Shown: positions 1 to 9,963, counted from the stretch's first letter. The stretch is 64,000 bases of DNA from Edaphobacillus lindanitolerans (GCF_900156305.1 NZ_FTPL01000001.1:62001-126000), one strand, 5' to 3'. Notes: a model not told the origin generated them from the sequence alone. Made by a program: numbers and translations.

Positions 1-609
1 GGAGAGAAGTGGGCAGATCTCACATTGCGGATTCTGCGCCTTGCAGTGATACCGGCCGAAGAAGATGAGCCGGTGATGGGTCTTGGACCACTCTTCTTTC
101 GGTGTCCAGCGCATGATTTTCTCTTCGACTTGGAGCGGCGTGTCTTTCCAGCGGTTCATGCCGAGTCGCTTGGCCACACGCTCCACATGGGTGTCGACGG
201 CAAGTGCCGGCACATCGTAGGCAACGGAGACGACGACGTTCGCCGTCTTCCGGCCGACCCCCGGCAGCGTCGTCAGCATGTCCCGGTCAGCCGGCACTTC
301 CCCGCCGAACTGTTCGATGAGCAGCCGGCTCATCGCCTGGATGTTTTTTGCTTTGTTCCGGAACAGGCCGATCGACCGGATGTCATTCTGCAGTTCCTCA
401 AGCGGAACGGCCAGATAGTCTTCCGGCCTCTTATATTTCCGGAACAGATCCTTCGTCACTTTATTCACAAGGACATCGGTGCACTGCGCAGACAGGAGCG
501 TGGCGACGAGCAGTTCGAACGGATTGTCATGGACCAGCTCGCAATGGGCGTCCGGGAACATTTCACCGATCTCTTGCAGACAGAATTCCCACTGGGTTTT
601 CGTGAGCAT
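1..609 (-). CDS. nth: Endonuclease III (partial, C-terminus off window)
   Basis: Base excision repair DNA glycosylase/AP lyase that removes oxidised pyrimidines. 203 residues are visible and the gene runs off the left edge. The helix-hairpin-helix LPGVGRKTANVVVS lies at about 115-128, with the catalytic Lys at 121 and Asp at 139 in VDTHVERV. Three of the four 4Fe-4S cysteines are seen (189, 196, 199, spacing C-x6-C-x2-C); the fourth lies outside the window. The ATG at 609 has an AAAGGAA-type site upstream. It follows dnaD, as in B. subtilis, but a strong hairpin (626-664) separates the two, so it may be partly uncoupled from the operon. Confidence 0.97.
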   Translation of the reverse strand, partial: MLTKTQWEFCLQEIGEMFPDAHCELVHDNPFELLVATLLSAQCTDVLVNKVTKDLFRKYKRPEDYLAVPLEELQNDIRSIGLFRNKAKNIQAMSRLLIEQFGGEVPADRDMLTTLPGVGRKTANVVVSVAYDVPALAVDTHVERVAKRLGMNRWKDTPLQVEEKIMRWTPKEEWSKTHHRLIFFGRYHCKAQNPQCEICPLLS

Positions 610-625
610 ATCAAATTCCTTTCCA

Positions 626-664
626 AAACGGCCGGACCGCGATAAATGGGCGGTCCGGCCGTTT
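626..664 (-). terminator. Perfect 15-bp hairpin between dnaD and nth
   Basis: Inverted repeat with arms 626-640 and 650-664 (AAACGGCCGGACCGC and its exact complement) around a 9-base loop. Read on the minus strand it ends in TTTT, so it looks like an intrinsic terminator after dnaD. It lies only about 17 bases upstream of the nth start, so it could also act as an attenuator or processing site in the nth leader. Confidence 0.75.
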
Positions 665-773
665 CATTATAATTTGGACAGTGGCCAAATGCCGGACGGG
701 GAGGGACGCTGCTGCGCCTCCCCTTATGTGCGGCCGGCAGGCCCGGATGCAGAGTCCGTTAAAAAGAATAAGT

Positions 774-1493
774 TCAATTGCGGTCTTCAAGCCAATTGTA
801 GAACGGGACTTTCGGGGCGGATTCTTCCGCCTGGTGCTGATGTGCCGGACGGGGCGCTCCGGAACCGACACGGAACCGGCGCGCTTCCTCTTCCGCATCG
901 GACACGGTCCGCACGTTCTTCTTTTTCCATTCGAACAAGATCCGGTCGACGTAGCGGAGGCTCACTTTGCGTGCGATGACCGCCTCGCGCAGGGCCGCTT
1001 TGATGAGATCGGGCGAATGCCCGTCCACATCAAACCACATGGAGATCGTCTCGCATTCCATCGGGGACAGCAGCCGTCCGAACTCCTGCTCGAAGATGGC
1101 GAAAATCTCCCCTTCTTCCGCCTGTCGGTCAGCCTGGGCCTGTCCGTCGCACAGAAGAATCTCCTGGTCGATGAGCCGGTTCCAGAGCGGATGAAGCGAA
1201 TAGGCCTCGCTCAGCCGTCCGTCTTCATCCATCGTCCGTTCAATCGACAGGAAGCCGGCCTGCATGAGCCGCTGAAGGCCCGAGCCGATCTCCTCTTCCG
1301 GGATGCACATGCGGCCCGCGATATCCGAAGGCCCGGGAAGCCCGCTGCCGTCCTCGGCAAACGACATCAGCTGGAGAACGAGCATCGCATCCGTGTCCCG
1401 GATGCCAAGCTGTTTATAGGAGCGAAAAAAGAGCTGGGAAATGTGGACATTTCCCCGCTCCATCCAAATCCGGAGCCGATCCTGACTGTTCAC
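774..1493 (-). CDS. dnaD: Replication initiation/primosome protein DnaD
   Basis: Acts with DnaB and DnaI to load the replicative helicase at oriC and at restart forks; it also remodels DNA. About 239 residues. The N-terminal winged-helix domain is followed by the C-terminal DnaD domain, with the hallmark YVDRILFEWKKK near residue 190 and the conserved tail VPFYNWLE. An in-frame ATG exists at 1520 overlapping asnS, but it lacks a ribosome site. The GTG at 1493 is preceded by AAGGAGGT (1501-1508) at ideal spacing, so I chose GTG. It follows asnS in the same operon. Confidence 0.93.
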   Translation of the reverse strand: MNSQDRLRIWMERGNVHISQLFFRSYKQLGIRDTDAMLVLQLMSFAEDGSGLPGPSDIAGRMCIPEEEIGSGLQRLMQAGFLSIERTMDEDGRLSEAYSLHPLWNRLIDQEILLCDGQAQADRQAEEGEIFAIFEQEFGRLLSPMECETISMWFDVDGHSPDLIKAALREAVIARKVSLRYVDRILFEWKKKNVRTVSDAEEEARRFRVGSGAPRPAHQHQAEESAPKVPFYNWLEDRN

Positions 1494-1516
1494 CGAATCA
1501 ACCTCCTTCGCCTTCA

Positions 1517-2812
1517 TCATGGGTACAGCCTGTTCAGGAGACGAGGGAACGGAATGGATTCCCGGACGTGCTCTGCACCGCTGATCCAGGCAACCGTCCG
1601 CTCAAGGCCGAGGCCGAATCCGGAATGCGGCACGGCGCCCTGTTTCGACAGTTCGAGATACCAGGCGTATGCTTCCGGATCGAGATTGTGCTCCTCGATG
1701 CGCTGCTTCATCAGATCATAGTTATGGATCCGTTCGGAACCGCCGATGATCTCCCCGTAGCCTTCCGGCGCGATCAGGTCGGCACAAAGGACGACATCGT
1801 CACGGTCGGGATGCGGCTGCATATAGAACGGCTTGATCGCCGTCGGGTAGTTCACGATGAACACCGGTTTGTCATAGTGCTCCGCGATTGCCGTTTCATG
1901 AGGGGCGCCGAAGTCATCCCCCCATTGAATGTCATCAAACCCTTCCTTGTGGAGGAATTCGATCGCATCATCATAGGAAATGCGCGGGAACGGGGTCTTC
2001 ACCTGTTCGAGTTTTGCCGTGTCGCGGCCGAGGACGCCGAGTTCAAGCCGGCAGTTCTTCAGCACGGATTGGACGACATGCTCGACATACTGTTCCTGGA
2101 CTTCGAGCGATTCATCATGCTCGGTGAACGCCATCTCCGGTTCGATCATCCAGAACTCGATGAGGTGGCGGCGGGTTTTCGACTTTTCCGCCCGGAATGT
2201 CGGGCCGAACGAGAATACTTTACCGAGTGCCATGGCCGCGGCTTCCATGTAGAGCTGGCCGGACTGGGACAGATAGGCGTCCTCGTCGAAATACTTCGTG
2301 TGGAACAGTTCGGATGTCCCTTCCGGCGCCGAGCCGGTCAGGATCGGCGGATCGATCTTCGTGAATCCGCGTCCGTTGAAGAATTCATAGGTCGCACGGA
2401 TGATCTCGTTCCGGATCTTCATGATGGCGTGCTGCTTTTTCGAGCGGAGCCAGAAATGGCGGTTGTCCATGAGGAACTCGGTCCCGTGCTCCTTTGGCGT
2501 GATCGGATAGTTGTCGGACTCGCCGATCACTTCGATGCCGGATACCTGGAGTTCATAGCCGAATGCGGACCGTTCGTCTTCGACGACCTTGCCCGTGACG
2601 TACATCGATGTTTCCTGATGGATCGCCTTCGCCGCTGCAAAAACGTCTTCCGGCACATCGGCCTTGACGACGACGCCCTGGACAAAGCCCGTCCCGTCGC
2701 GCAGCTGTAGGAAGGCAATCTTCCCGCTGGAGCGCTTGTTTGCAAGCCATGCACCGATGCGCACCGTCTCGCCGACGTGTTTCGGCATTTCACTGATTGT
2801 TATTTTATCCAT
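1517..2812 (-). CDS. asnS: Asparaginyl-tRNA synthetase
   Basis: Class IIb aminoacyl-tRNA synthetase charging tRNA-Asn in the cytoplasm; 431 residues, normal for the family. It has an N-terminal OB-fold anticodon-binding domain (about residues 15-100), motif 2 around [20 protein letters not shown], and motif 3 [13 protein letters not shown] near the C-terminus. The ATG at 2812 follows a GGAGG site (2821-2825). An upstream in-frame start would overlap aspB and has no ribosome site. It sits 26 bases after aspB, as in B. subtilis; pairing of an aspartate aminotransferase with AsnRS is a conserved Bacillales arrangement. Confidence 0.97.
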   Translation of the reverse strand: MDKITISEMPKHVGETVRIGAWLANKRSSGKIAFLQLRDGTGFVQGVVVKADVPEDVFAAAKAIHQETSMYVTGKVVEDERSAFGYELQVSGIEVIGESDNYPITPKEHGTEFLMDNRHFWLRSKKQHAIMKIRNEIIRATYEFFNGRGFTKIDPPILTGSAPEGTSELFHTKYFDEDAYLSQSGQLYMEAAAMALGKVFSFGPTFRAEKSKTRRHLIEFWMIEPEMAFTEHDESLEVQEQYVEHVVQSVLKNCRLELGVLGRDTAKLEQVKTPFPRISYDDAIEFLHKEGFDDIQWGDDFGAPHETAIAEHYDKPVFIVNYPTAIKPFYMQPHPDRDDVVLCADLIAPEGYGEIIGGSERIHNYDLMKQRIEEHNLDPEAYAWYLELSKQGAVPHSGFGLGLERTVAWISGAEHVRESIPFPRLLNRLYP

Positions 2813-2838
2813 TCCAAAAACCTCCGTGTGTCTTGAAA

Positions 2839-4032
2839 TCAATCCTGCCAGCGCTTCTCGACGAATTCCCGGATGCGCCGGACCGCTTCCTTGAATAGAC
2901 CGAGCTCTGTCGCGTAGCTGAGCCGGATCGTGTCCGGTGCGCCAAAGCCGGATCCCGGGATGACGGCGACGTTCGCTTCCTCCAGCAGTGCCTTGGCAAA
3001 TTCGTCCGTGTTGCCGAATCCGGTTTTCCGGACGGCTTCCGTGACATCAGGCAGCAGGTAGAATGCGCCTTGCGGCTTCAGGAGCCGGAAGCCCGGTACT
3101 TCCGCGAGCAGCGGATAAACGGCTTCAAGCCGCTCCCCGAAGTCTTTTCTCATCATCTCGACTGCATCCTGCGGTCCTTCGTATGCCTCGATTGCGGCAT
3201 ACTGCGACGGCGTCGCCGGATTGGAGGTCGAATGGCTCGCGAGATCCGTCATCGGCTTGATGACCCGTTCATCGCCGCATGCATAGCCGATCCGCCATCC
3301 CGTCATCGAATGGGATTTCGAGACGCCGTTGATGACGATCGTGCGTTCCTTCGCATCCCCGGAAAGCTGCGCGACCGATGTGTGCGTTGCGCCGCCGTAG
3401 AGCAGCTTCTCGTAGATTTCGTCGGAGATGATCCAGATGTCCGCTTCCTTGCAGACCGAAGCGAGTTCCTTGAGCTCTTCCTCCGTATAAATCATGCCCG
3501 ACGGGTTGCTCGGTGAATTCAGGATGAATGCCTTCGTCCTGTCGGTGATCGCCGATCTGAGCTGCTGTGCCGACACTTTGAAGTCCGTATCGACGGTCCC
3601 TTCGATGAAGACCGGCTTGCCGCCCGCGAGCTTCACCTGTTCCGGGTAGCTCACCCAGTACGGAATCGGGATGACGACCTCGTCGCCCGGATCCAGGATG
3701 ACCTGGAACAGCGTATACAGCACATGCTTTGCCCCGACACCGACGATCACTTCGGACGGGCTGTATGTAAGTCCGTGGTCCCGCTGCATTTTGTTGATGA
3801 TCGCCTGCTTGAGTTCCGGCAGGCCGCCGGAAGGGGTATACTTTGTCTTCCCTTCCTCCATCGACTTATACGCAGCTTCGATGATATTTTCCGGAGTGTT
3901 GAAATCCGGCTCGCCCGCTCCAAGGCCGATAACATCGATGCCGTCCTTTTTCATCGCCTTCGCCTTTGCGGTGATTGCGAGCGTGGTGGACGGAGTGAGA
4001 CTTTCGGTGCGTGTTGCGAGTTTGCGGTTCAT
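2839..4032 (-). CDS. aspB: Pyridoxal-phosphate aspartate aminotransferase
   Basis: Class I aminotransferase interconverting aspartate/2-oxoglutarate and oxaloacetate/glutamate. 397 residues. The substrate/PLP-binding [11 protein letters not shown] stretch is near 173-183, and the PLP Schiff-base lysine is in [16 protein letters not shown] (about Lys239). The family includes prephenate aminotransferases, so substrate range cannot be read from sequence alone. The start at 4032 is supported by AGGAGGAC. It lies 12 bases after ypmB and 26 bases before asnS in one operon. Confidence 0.95.
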   Translation of the reverse strand: MNRKLATRTESLTPSTTLAITAKAKAMKKDGIDVIGLGAGEPDFNTPENIIEAAYKSMEEGKTKYTPSGGLPELKQAIINKMQRDHGLTYSPSEVIVGVGAKHVLYTLFQVILDPGDEVVIPIPYWVSYPEQVKLAGGKPVFIEGTVDTDFKVSAQQLRSAITDRTKAFILNSPSNPSGMIYTEEELKELASVCKEADIWIISDEIYEKLLYGGATHTSVAQLSGDAKERTIVINGVSKSHSMTGWRIGYACGDERVIKPMTDLASHSTSNPATPSQYAAIEAYEGPQDAVEMMRKDFGERLEAVYPLLAEVPGFRLLKPQGAFYLLPDVTEAVRKTGFGNTDEFAKALLEEANVAVIPGSGFGAPDTIRLSYATELGLFKEAVRRIREFVEKRWQD

Positions 4033-4044
4033 GCCGGTGTCCTC

Positions 4045-4530
4045 CTATAAATTCATGATTTTCTTCCAGACGGCGCCATCCTTGAACAGGATGTATACAT
4101 AATTCAATTCATCTTCCTGGCCTGTGAAGGCAACTTCCCAGACCGGACCGGGCTCTGCCGGACCGAGTTGGATGTGCAGGACTTTCTTCACGTCCATCTC
4201 TTTCCTTGCGAGCGCCAGTGCATCCTTCGCCGAGATGCCGTCCGCCAGCCGGACGGAGGCAAGATCCCCGTCCGCTTTCTTGCCGTCGGGAACGAATACG
4301 GCCTTCGCCCGGCCGTCCTTGTCTTTGCCGAGAACGGTGATCGACGGCGTTTCCGCATTCATCGGATAGGTCTTGGACACTTCGGAAAGCTGCCCTTCGG
4401 AAACGGCCCGTTCCCCCGCGGCCTTTTCCGCCCTGTCGATCGGCTTGCCCGCCTGGTAAAAGATGATGACGCCGATCAGCGTGGTGAACGCGAGGAGGAA
4501 GATCACGATGAATCGGATCCAGTTTTTCAT
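4045..4530 (-). CDS. ypmB: YpmB-like membrane-anchored protein (DUF5590/PepSY-like)
   Basis: 161 residues, unknown biochemical role. One N-terminal membrane segment (about residues 5-24) is followed by an extracytoplasmic domain with the family pattern of a repeated PepSY-like fold and the tail WEVAFTGQEDELNYVYILF. It matches the B. subtilis YpmB pattern and position between ypmA and aspB. I chose the ATG at 4530, four bases after the ypmA stop, over an upstream in-frame start inside ypmA. The ribosome site (AGGACGTG) is moderate. Confidence 0.85.
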   Translation of the reverse strand: MKNWIRFIVIFLLAFTTLIGVIIFYQAGKPIDRAEKAAGERAVSEGQLSEVSKTYPMNAETPSITVLGKDKDGRAKAVFVPDGKKADGDLASVRLADGISAKDALALARKEMDVKKVLHIQLGPAEPGPVWEVAFTGQEDELNYVYILFKDGAVWKKIMNL

Positions 4531-4534
4531 TGAT

Positions 4535-4705
4535 TCACGTCCTATAAATCGTGAATACGGCGGTGTCTTGATCTTCCGGATCAAGAGCCAGACCGAACAT
4601 CAGGTCGTCATGTTTCAGCGTCCGGTTGAGCGCATCGACGACTTTGTACAGATCCGGCTGGTACGCCAGTTTCACAGTGGTCAAGATTTCTATTTTGCTG
4701 TCCAT
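4535..4705 (-). CDS. ypmA: Small conserved protein YpmA (DUF4264)
   Basis: 56-residue cytoplasmic protein of unknown function, with the conserved ends MDSKIEILTTVKL and LMFGLALDPE...FTIYRT seen in B. subtilis YpmA. Start at 4705 chosen by homology; an upstream in-frame codon overlaps the end of dinG. The ribosome site is weak (AAAGCGGG). It sits between dinG and ypmB and is probably translated as part of that operon. Confidence 0.85.
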   Translation of the reverse strand: MDSKIEILTTVKLAYQPDLYKVVDALNRTLKHDDLMFGLALDPEDQDTAVFTIYRT

Positions 4706-4727
4706 GATTCGACCCGCTTTCTGCTGA

Positions 4728-7508
4728 TCATACTCCGCCATTATACCAACTTTCCAACTCCAGTACCATATCGGCCAGGGCCACTTTTTCCATCGGGACG
4801 GCCGGGAGGGCCCTCAGGAACTCTTTCCCGTAGGATTTTTTCTCAATCCGCCGGTCAAGCACGATATACGCGCCCCGGTCCGAAGAGGAGCGGATCAGCC
4901 GGCCGAATCCCTGGCGGAACTTCAACAGCGCGGCCGGAAGCGACAACTCGGAGAACGGGTTCTTCCCTTCCGCCGCCATGACGGCCGCGCGTGCCCGGAA
5001 GACGGGATTGTCGGGTGAAGAGAATGGCAGGCGGACGACGATGACCGCCGCCAAGGCATCTCCCGGTGCGTCGACGCCTTCCCAGAAGCTGTCCGTCCCG
5101 AACAGCACCGAATTGCTGAAGCGCTGGAACGATTTTAGAAGCCGCATCCGGCTTCCCGGAGTGATTCCCTGCGCGATCAGCATATATTCGGCGAGCAGCT
5201 CGCTGTCGGAGATGAGTTCATAGGTTTTCCGGAGCATATCGTGTGACGTGAACAAGACAAAACAGCGGCCGCCCGTCGCAATGACCGTCTGCACGACGGC
5301 ATCCGCCACCGCCTCGATATAGTCGAGCTGCGGGACGCTCAGGATGTCGGGCATGTCATTGACGACGTAAAGCTTCGCGCCCTCGTAGAAGCCGGGAGGC
5401 GCCTCGAATTTCTTCACCGGGACTTCTGCCCCCAGACCGAGCGAATCGGCGATGAACCGTTCTTTTCCGGGTAGCGTCATCGTTCCCGATGTCCAGACGA
5501 TGCCGGTGCCGCGGAACCGGTCCGTCGATTGCCGGATGATCCCCGAAACGTCCGCCGGCTGCCGGACGATTTTGAGGCTGCCCGGAAGGCTTCTCATGTC
5601 CGCCTCTGCCCATGCGGCACCCCCGCTGTCCCAGACGCCGAACAGTTCCATCCAGCCGGCGGCATGGAGCGTGATCTCCCGCAGCCAGTGCTTCCATTCC
5701 GCGAGGAACCGGGCGTTCTCCTGCCTGGCCGAGTCGGGCGAGTTCCCAAACAGCCGCGTGCAGTCTCCGGCAAGGTCAAGCCAGTGGTACAGGCTCTCCC
5801 CCGCTTCCGTGCAGACCGGCAGAAGCGCCGTCATGTCCGTCAGCGTGAATACCTTCTTCTGCTCATGTGTCTTTTCATCGACCGACTGAATATATGCCTG
5901 GATTGCCCCAAAAGCACGGTCGAAAGAGTCCATCATCTCTTCGTATGCACGGCCCATCCTTGCAACTTCCCGGGCACCGGGCGATCCGGCCCCGTCGGAG
6001 GCATACGCGAACCGGTCATGGAGCAGGCCGTCGCCGGGCCGCCCGATCTGTCCGATCGTATATTTCCATTCCGTATAAGAAAAGATGATTTCCGCACGTG
6101 CCGTGGCGGCGGGCATGAACTGATGCGCTTCGTCGATCACCAGGCCGGAAATGTTCCCGAGCAGCGGCTCGAACCGGTCGGCGTCCGCGAGGAGCATCGC
6201 ATGATTCGTCACGATGACGGTCGCTTTTTCCGCGGCCCGGACCGACCGGAGAAAGAAGTCCACTTTTTCGGTGTCCTGCCGCTCCGTCACAGAACGGTAC
6301 TTTCGTATTTTGTCGATGAACAGGCTGCCGCCGCCCGAAACATTCAGTTCTTCCAGGTCGCCGGTTTCCGTTTCGGACAGCCAGACGAGCACCTGGAGCA
6401 CCGCGAGCGTCTCATCATACGATTCATCTTCCGCCTCCAGGATGCCGGCGAACCGCTCAAGGTCGATGTAATGGTTCATTCCCTTCAGCAGGACGGCATT
6501 CACAGGCGTCCCGAGCGCTTCGGATACTTTTTCCGCTTCCCTGCCGATGATCTGTTCGGTGAGATGGTTCGTATAGGTGCTGATGACGGCGGGACGTCCG
6601 TCCGTCACCGCACAGACCGTGGCGGGCAGCAGATAGGCGAATGTCTTACCGATCCCGGTCGCTGCCTCGATCGCCGCTTCTCCCTTTCCGGCCAGCGTTT
6701 CATGCACCGCATCCATCATTGCCATCTGGGCCGGGCGCTCTTCGAAATGAGGGAACACCGTCTTGAGCAGTTCCCTCTTTTCCGTATCCGTAGCCGGATA
6801 TGCAGCCTGTGACCGTACGGAGGCAACGGGGGCCGGGGACTTCATCGCCATTCCCCGCCAGACCGTATACCCCGAGTCCCCGGTCGCGGAACGTCTTTTC
6901 CTCAGCGCATCAAAGAATACCGGGCTGAGGTCGGTCTTCATCCGGAACGAGCGCTTATGAAGAGCGGACAGCGTCTCCTCCGGCAGCCCGTCAAGCCGCC
7001 TGAACAGATGAATGAGCAAATGTGCGGTCGCCGTCGCGTCCTCGACTGCCCGGTGCGCATTGTCGAGCACGATCCCGAAGTCGGCGGCGATGTCCTGCAG
7101 CTTGTAGCTGGCGGCAGACGGCCGGATGATCTTCGCCAGTTCGACCGTGTCGATCGACTGCCCGGCCCACTCCGGCTGTCCCGACCGGCGGAATTCCTGC
7201 TGTAGGAAAGGCAGGTCGAACGAAACATTGTGCGCGACAAACACGCAGCCGTCCAGCAGCTGCCGGATTTCCGCCGCCCGCTCCTCGAATTTGGGCGCCC
7301 CTTTCACGTCGCTGTCGGAAATGCCCGTCAGGCTGCAGATGAACGCAGGAATCCGTTTTTCCGGGTTGAGGAAGGTGGAATAAGTCTGGGTGATGACGTG
7401 GTCCTCCACGATCACGATTCCGATTTCAATGATTCTGTCGCCGTTTTTCGGTGAATTGCCGGTCGACTCCAGGTCGACGACGGCGTATTTCTTCCCTAGC
7501 ATGTCCAT
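4728..7508 (-). CDS. dinG: DinG-type helicase with N-terminal DEDDh exonuclease domain
   Basis: 926 residues. Residues about 7-170 form a DnaQ-like 3'-5' exonuclease domain (DLES with the first Asp/Glu pair near 12-14, HNVSFDLPFL, and HRAVEDA near 152-157). The rest is an XPD/DinG superfamily 2 helicase with Walker A AATGIGKT (about 282-289), the box VIDEAHQF and C-terminal motif FRQGFGRLIRSSSDRG. No clear Fe-S cysteine cluster is seen, as usual for Firmicutes DinG. Some homologues act as 3'-5' exonucleases rather than helicases. Closely spaced GTG 7511, ATG 7508 and ATG 7500-7502 leave the exact start uncertain. First gene of the operon down to dnaD. Confidence 0.94.
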   Translation of the reverse strand: MDMLGKKYAVVDLESTGNSPKNGDRIIEIGIVIVEDHVITQTYSTFLNPEKRIPAFICSLTGISDSDVKGAPKFEERAAEIRQLLDGCVFVAHNVSFDLPFLQQEFRRSGQPEWAGQSIDTVELAKIIRPSAASYKLQDIAADFGIVLDNAHRAVEDATATAHLLIHLFRRLDGLPEETLSALHKRSFRMKTDLSPVFFDALRKRRSATGDSGYTVWRGMAMKSPAPVASVRSQAAYPATDTEKRELLKTVFPHFEERPAQMAMMDAVHETLAGKGEAAIEAATGIGKTFAYLLPATVCAVTDGRPAVISTYTNHLTEQIIGREAEKVSEALGTPVNAVLLKGMNHYIDLERFAGILEAEDESYDETLAVLQVLVWLSETETGDLEELNVSGGGSLFIDKIRKYRSVTERQDTEKVDFFLRSVRAAEKATVIVTNHAMLLADADRFEPLLGNISGLVIDEAHQFMPAATARAEIIFSYTEWKYTIGQIGRPGDGLLHDRFAYASDGAGSPGAREVARMGRAYEEMMDSFDRAFGAIQAYIQSVDEKTHEQKKVFTLTDMTALLPVCTEAGESLYHWLDLAGDCTRLFGNSPDSARQENARFLAEWKHWLREITLHAAGWMELFGVWDSGGAAWAEADMRSLPGSLKIVRQPADVSGIIRQSTDRFRGTGIVWTSGTMTLPGKERFIADSLGLGAEVPVKKFEAPPGFYEGAKLYVVNDMPDILSVPQLDYIEAVADAVVQTVIATGGRCFVLFTSHDMLRKTYELISDSELLAEYMLIAQGITPGSRMRLLKSFQRFSNSVLFGTDSFWEGVDAPGDALAAVIVVRLPFSSPDNPVFRARAAVMAAEGKNPFSELSLPAALLKFRQGFGRLIRSSSDRGAYIVLDRRIEKKSYGKEFLRALPAVPMEKVALADMVLELESWYNGGV

Positions 7509-7536
7509 CACTCACTGTCCGTCATGTCTTACCGAA

Positions 7537-7545
7537 ATTGTACCA
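7537..7545 (-). promoter_or_regulatory. Candidate extended -10 promoter for dinG
   Basis: On the minus strand TGGTACAAT (TG extension plus TACAAT at 7537-7542) lies about 30 bases before the dinG start. No good -35 is visible, which fits an extended -10 promoter. Confidence 0.4.
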
Positions 7546-7804
7546 CAACGACAACCTCACCGCCCCGGTCAGGAGGCTCCAAAAAGTCCACTGTGCATCA
7601 CCGCAGCCGGGAAGTGCGATTGCGGGCAGGCCATCCGGATAGCGGTCATTCCGGCTTGTCTCTGTATGATAAGAAAGACGGGTTGCAAATGAAGAATGAT
7701 GACCTCTTCATCATGAAAAGCACACTCTGCGTTATGAATGATTCCCTGTAAGGTAAGCAGGGCGTCCAATGGGAAAACATCGGGCCGGCGGTTTTCAGAC
7801 CAAG

Positions 7805-7851
7805 AAAAGGCAAGGCTGCGCCCCGAATTACGGGTGCAGCCTCGCCTTTTT
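7805..7851 (-). terminator. Intrinsic terminator of the pan operon
   Basis: Long imperfect inverted repeat (AAGGCAAGGCTGCGCCCC and its partner) with short loop, about 40 bases after the panD stop. Minus-strand reading ends TTTTCTT; the plus-strand side also ends TTTTT, so it could work in both directions. Confidence 0.8.
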
Positions 7852-7892
7852 CATTTATCCATCGTTCTTTCAGCGTCCGCGCCGGTATTGGT

Positions 7893-8274
7893 TCAGAGGA
7901 CGGTCGCTTCGGGCTCGCTCCGGAGGATTGAGGTGATCCGGTTCCATTCGCCGATTAGGGCCACGGTCGGCCGGTGGGTCTCGGCTTCTTCGGCATCCAC
8001 CCAGACATAGCTGAGGATGATGACGACATCTCCCGGCTGAACAAGCCGGGCAGCCGCTCCGTTCACGCAGATGACCCCGCTTCCGCGTTTGCCTTCGATG
8101 ATATAGGTCTCGAATCGGGCGCCGTTGTTGTTGTTGACGATGGACTTTTTCGTTTGCCTGCATGCCGACTGCGTCGAGCAAATCGCCGTCGATCGTGATG
8201 CTGCCGACATAGTTGAGGTCGGCCTGTGTAACGGTGGCGCGGTGCAGCTTGCTGTTCATCATCACTTTGTACAT
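7893..8274 (-). pseudogene. panD: Aspartate 1-decarboxylase, frameshifted
   Basis: PanD makes beta-alanine from aspartate for pantothenate. The start at 8274 reads [20 protein letters not shown] and includes the self-processing Gly-Ser (VGSITID), then continues to NEKV. The reading frame then shifts, and the rest of the protein ([20 protein letters not shown] to EPEATVL, stop at 7893) is in another frame. The break is near 8135-8150, at GAAAAAGTCCATCGTC. Compared with the usual NEKVQIVNNNN, a loss of two bases restores exact length; removing one A from the A5 run also restores the frame but leaves one residue fewer. Either a real inactivation or a sequence error. Overlaps the end of panC by 13 bases. 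Confidence 0.85.
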
Positions 8275-9128
8275 GGTGCCGTCTCCTTCACCGGAAGGAG
8301 GACGTTGTCGATCAGGCGGACGCTTCCGAACCCGACGGCGGCGGCCAGGATGATTTCCTTCGTATCCGCGTCAGCCGGCTTGAGCGAAGGGTATTCGAGC
8401 AGTTCCGCATACTCCAGTTCCGCACCCGGGATTTTCTGGAGCAGACGACGCACTGCAGCGAGAGTCTCTCCGGCATTTCCGGTTTCAAGGAATATCTGCT
8501 CTCCGCATTCAAGCGCACGGCGGATTGCCGGTGCCTCGTTTCGCTGCGCATCCGACAATCGGACGTTCCGTGAGCTTTTGGCCAGTCCGTCTTCTTCCCG
8601 GACGATCGGCACGCGCCGGATTTCCACCGGGAAATTGAAGTCTCGGACGAATGTCTCGATGATGGCAAGCTGCTGTGCATCTTTTTCACCGAAATAGGCC
8701 CGGTCGGGTGACGTGATGTTGAAGAGCTTGCAGATCACTTTGAGCACCCCGTCAAAATGCCCCGGGCGGCTGCTCCCGCAAAGGACATCGGCCTGCGGTC
8801 CGGGAAGGATCCGGATGCCGCCGTCCTGCGGATACATATCCCCGGCAGTCGGATGGAACAGATAGTCCACCCCCGCTTCTTCTGCAAGCGCGCAGTCGCG
8901 CTCCAGATCCCGCGGATACGTCTCAAAGTCTTCGCCGGGACCGAACTGGGCGGGGTTGACGAAAATGCTCATGATGACCATGTCACTTTCTTTGCGTGCG
9001 GCACCGGCAAGGGCCAGGTGGCCTTCGTGAAGGTAGCCCATCGTCGGCACGAGTCCGATCGACTTGCCTTCCCGTCGCAGCTGCCGGGCGATCTGCATCA
9101 TTTCTTCAACCGTTTCAATACGTTTCAA
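8262..9128 (-). CDS. panC: Pantothenate synthetase
   Basis: Joins pantoate and beta-alanine with ATP to make pantothenate. 288 residues. The cytidylyltransferase-fold signature is present: [13 protein letters not shown] with the HxGH nucleotide-binding histidines near 32-42, and the KMSKS-like [10 protein letters not shown] near 180. Two starts compete: GTG 9137 and TTG 9128. The TTG aligns with the usual MKxI start and has GGGGGTG at good spacing, so I chose it. Overlaps panB by 14 bases and panD by 13, so translation of the three is tightly coupled. Confidence 0.93.
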   Translation of the reverse strand: MKRIETVEEMMQIARQLRREGKSIGLVPTMGYLHEGHLALAGAARKESDMVIMSIFVNPAQFGPGEDFETYPRDLERDCALAEEAGVDYLFHPTAGDMYPQDGGIRILPGPQADVLCGSSRPGHFDGVLKVICKLFNITSPDRAYFGEKDAQQLAIIETFVRDFNFPVEIRRVPIVREEDGLAKSSRNVRLSDAQRNEAPAIRRALECGEQIFLETGNAGETLAAVRRLLQKIPGAELEYAELLEYPSLKPADADTKEIILAAAVGFGSVRLIDNVLLPVKETAPCTK

Positions 9129-9963
9129 CCTTGTCACCCCCGTACAGTTTTCCGACTTCCTCTTCTTTCATCGTGAACCGGTGTTCCTCCGCCGGGAACG
9201 AGCCGTCGCGTACGGCCGCTGCGAAGCCCGAAATCCCGCGCAGCGCCTCAGCCCCCGAATCGGCAAACCGCCGCACGAACTTCGGCACGCGGTGGGAGCC
9301 GTAGCCGGCGAGGTCATGGAAGACGAGCACCTGTCCGTCCGTCCCGGCGCCCGCCCCGATGCCGATGACCGGAATCGAGGCGGCCGCGGCCACGCGCTGG
9401 GCCAGCTGGTACGGCACGCACTCGACCACGAGCATGCAGGCACCGGCCGCCTCGACTTCCTTCGCCTCCTCCAGCAGCCGGTTGGCGGCTTCGGCGTCTT
9501 TCCCCTGAACCTTGTAGCCGCCGAGCACGCCGGCGGACTGGGGCAGAAGACCGAGATGGGCGACGACCGGCATCCCGGCCGACACGAGCGTCCGGATCGA
9601 ATCCGATACGGGGCCGGCCCCTTCGAGCTTCAGCGCATCCGCACCGGTTTCGCGGAAAATGCGTGCCCCGGTCTCGAGGGTCCGGTCCATGCTGCCGTGA
9701 TACGTCGCAAACGGCAAGTCAACCGCGATGAATGTGTTCTTGGCCCCGCGGCGGACTGCCTTGCCGTGATGGATCATGTCTTCCGCCGTAACCGGGACGG
9801 TCGAATCATAGCCGAGCACGACCATGCCGAGCGAATCCCCGACGAGGATCACGTCCACGCCCCCCTCCTCGGCCATCGCCGCCGTCGGAAAGTCATACGC
9901 AGTCATCATGACAATCTTGTCTCCGGCCGCTTTCATCTTCTGGAAATCGCCTGTTGATTTCAA
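9115..9963 (-). CDS. panB: 3-methyl-2-oxobutanoate hydroxymethyltransferase
   Basis: First committed step of pantothenate synthesis: transfers the methylene-THF C1 unit to ketoisovalerate. 282 residues. Metal/substrate motifs are seen: [27 protein letters not shown] and [15 protein letters not shown] chose the TTG at 9963 because it follows GGAAGGAG and gives the usual [10 protein letters not shown] start. A longer in-frame reading to 10008 would run back through the birA terminator (9995-10026). First gene of panBCD. Confidence 0.93.
   Translation of the reverse strand: MKSTGDFQKMKAAGDKIVMMTAYDFPTAAMAEEGGVDVILVGDSLGMVVLGYDSTVPVTAEDMIHHGKAVRRGAKNTFIAVDLPFATYHGSMDRTLETGARIFRETGADALKLEGAGPVSDSIRTLVSAGMPVVAHLGLLPQSAGVLGGYKVQGKDAEAANRLLEEAKEVEAAGACMLVVECVPYQLAQRVAAAASIPVIGIGAGAGTDGQVLVFHDLAGYGSHRVPKFVRRFADSGAEALRGISGFAAAVRDGSFPAEEHRFTMKEEEVGKLYGGDKVETY

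Larger units (their letters stand above)
7512..7892. other. Intergenic region between dinG and panD
   Basis: 381 bases without a convincing gene. It holds the candidate dinG promoter (7537-7545), a 7-bp dyad ATGATGA/TCATCAT at 7696-7714, and the pan operon terminator (7805-7851). A TTG-initiated 66-codon minus-strand frame at 7569-7769 has no ribosome site and no recognisable family. Confidence 0.6.

Noticed and set aside
5529-6812. Long plus-strand open frame opposite dinG
   Set aside because: It is the antisense of a well-conserved dinG; GC-rich DNA produces long open frames on the opposite strand. No ribosome site or family match.
7569-7769. 66-codon minus-strand frame between dinG and panD
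   Set aside because: TTG start without ribosome site, no recognisable family; could be a decayed remnant but there is no support.
8135-8150. Programmed frameshift in panD
   Set aside because: The needed change is +1 (or -2) at an A5 run without a stop codon or known stimulator; PanD is not known to use recoding.
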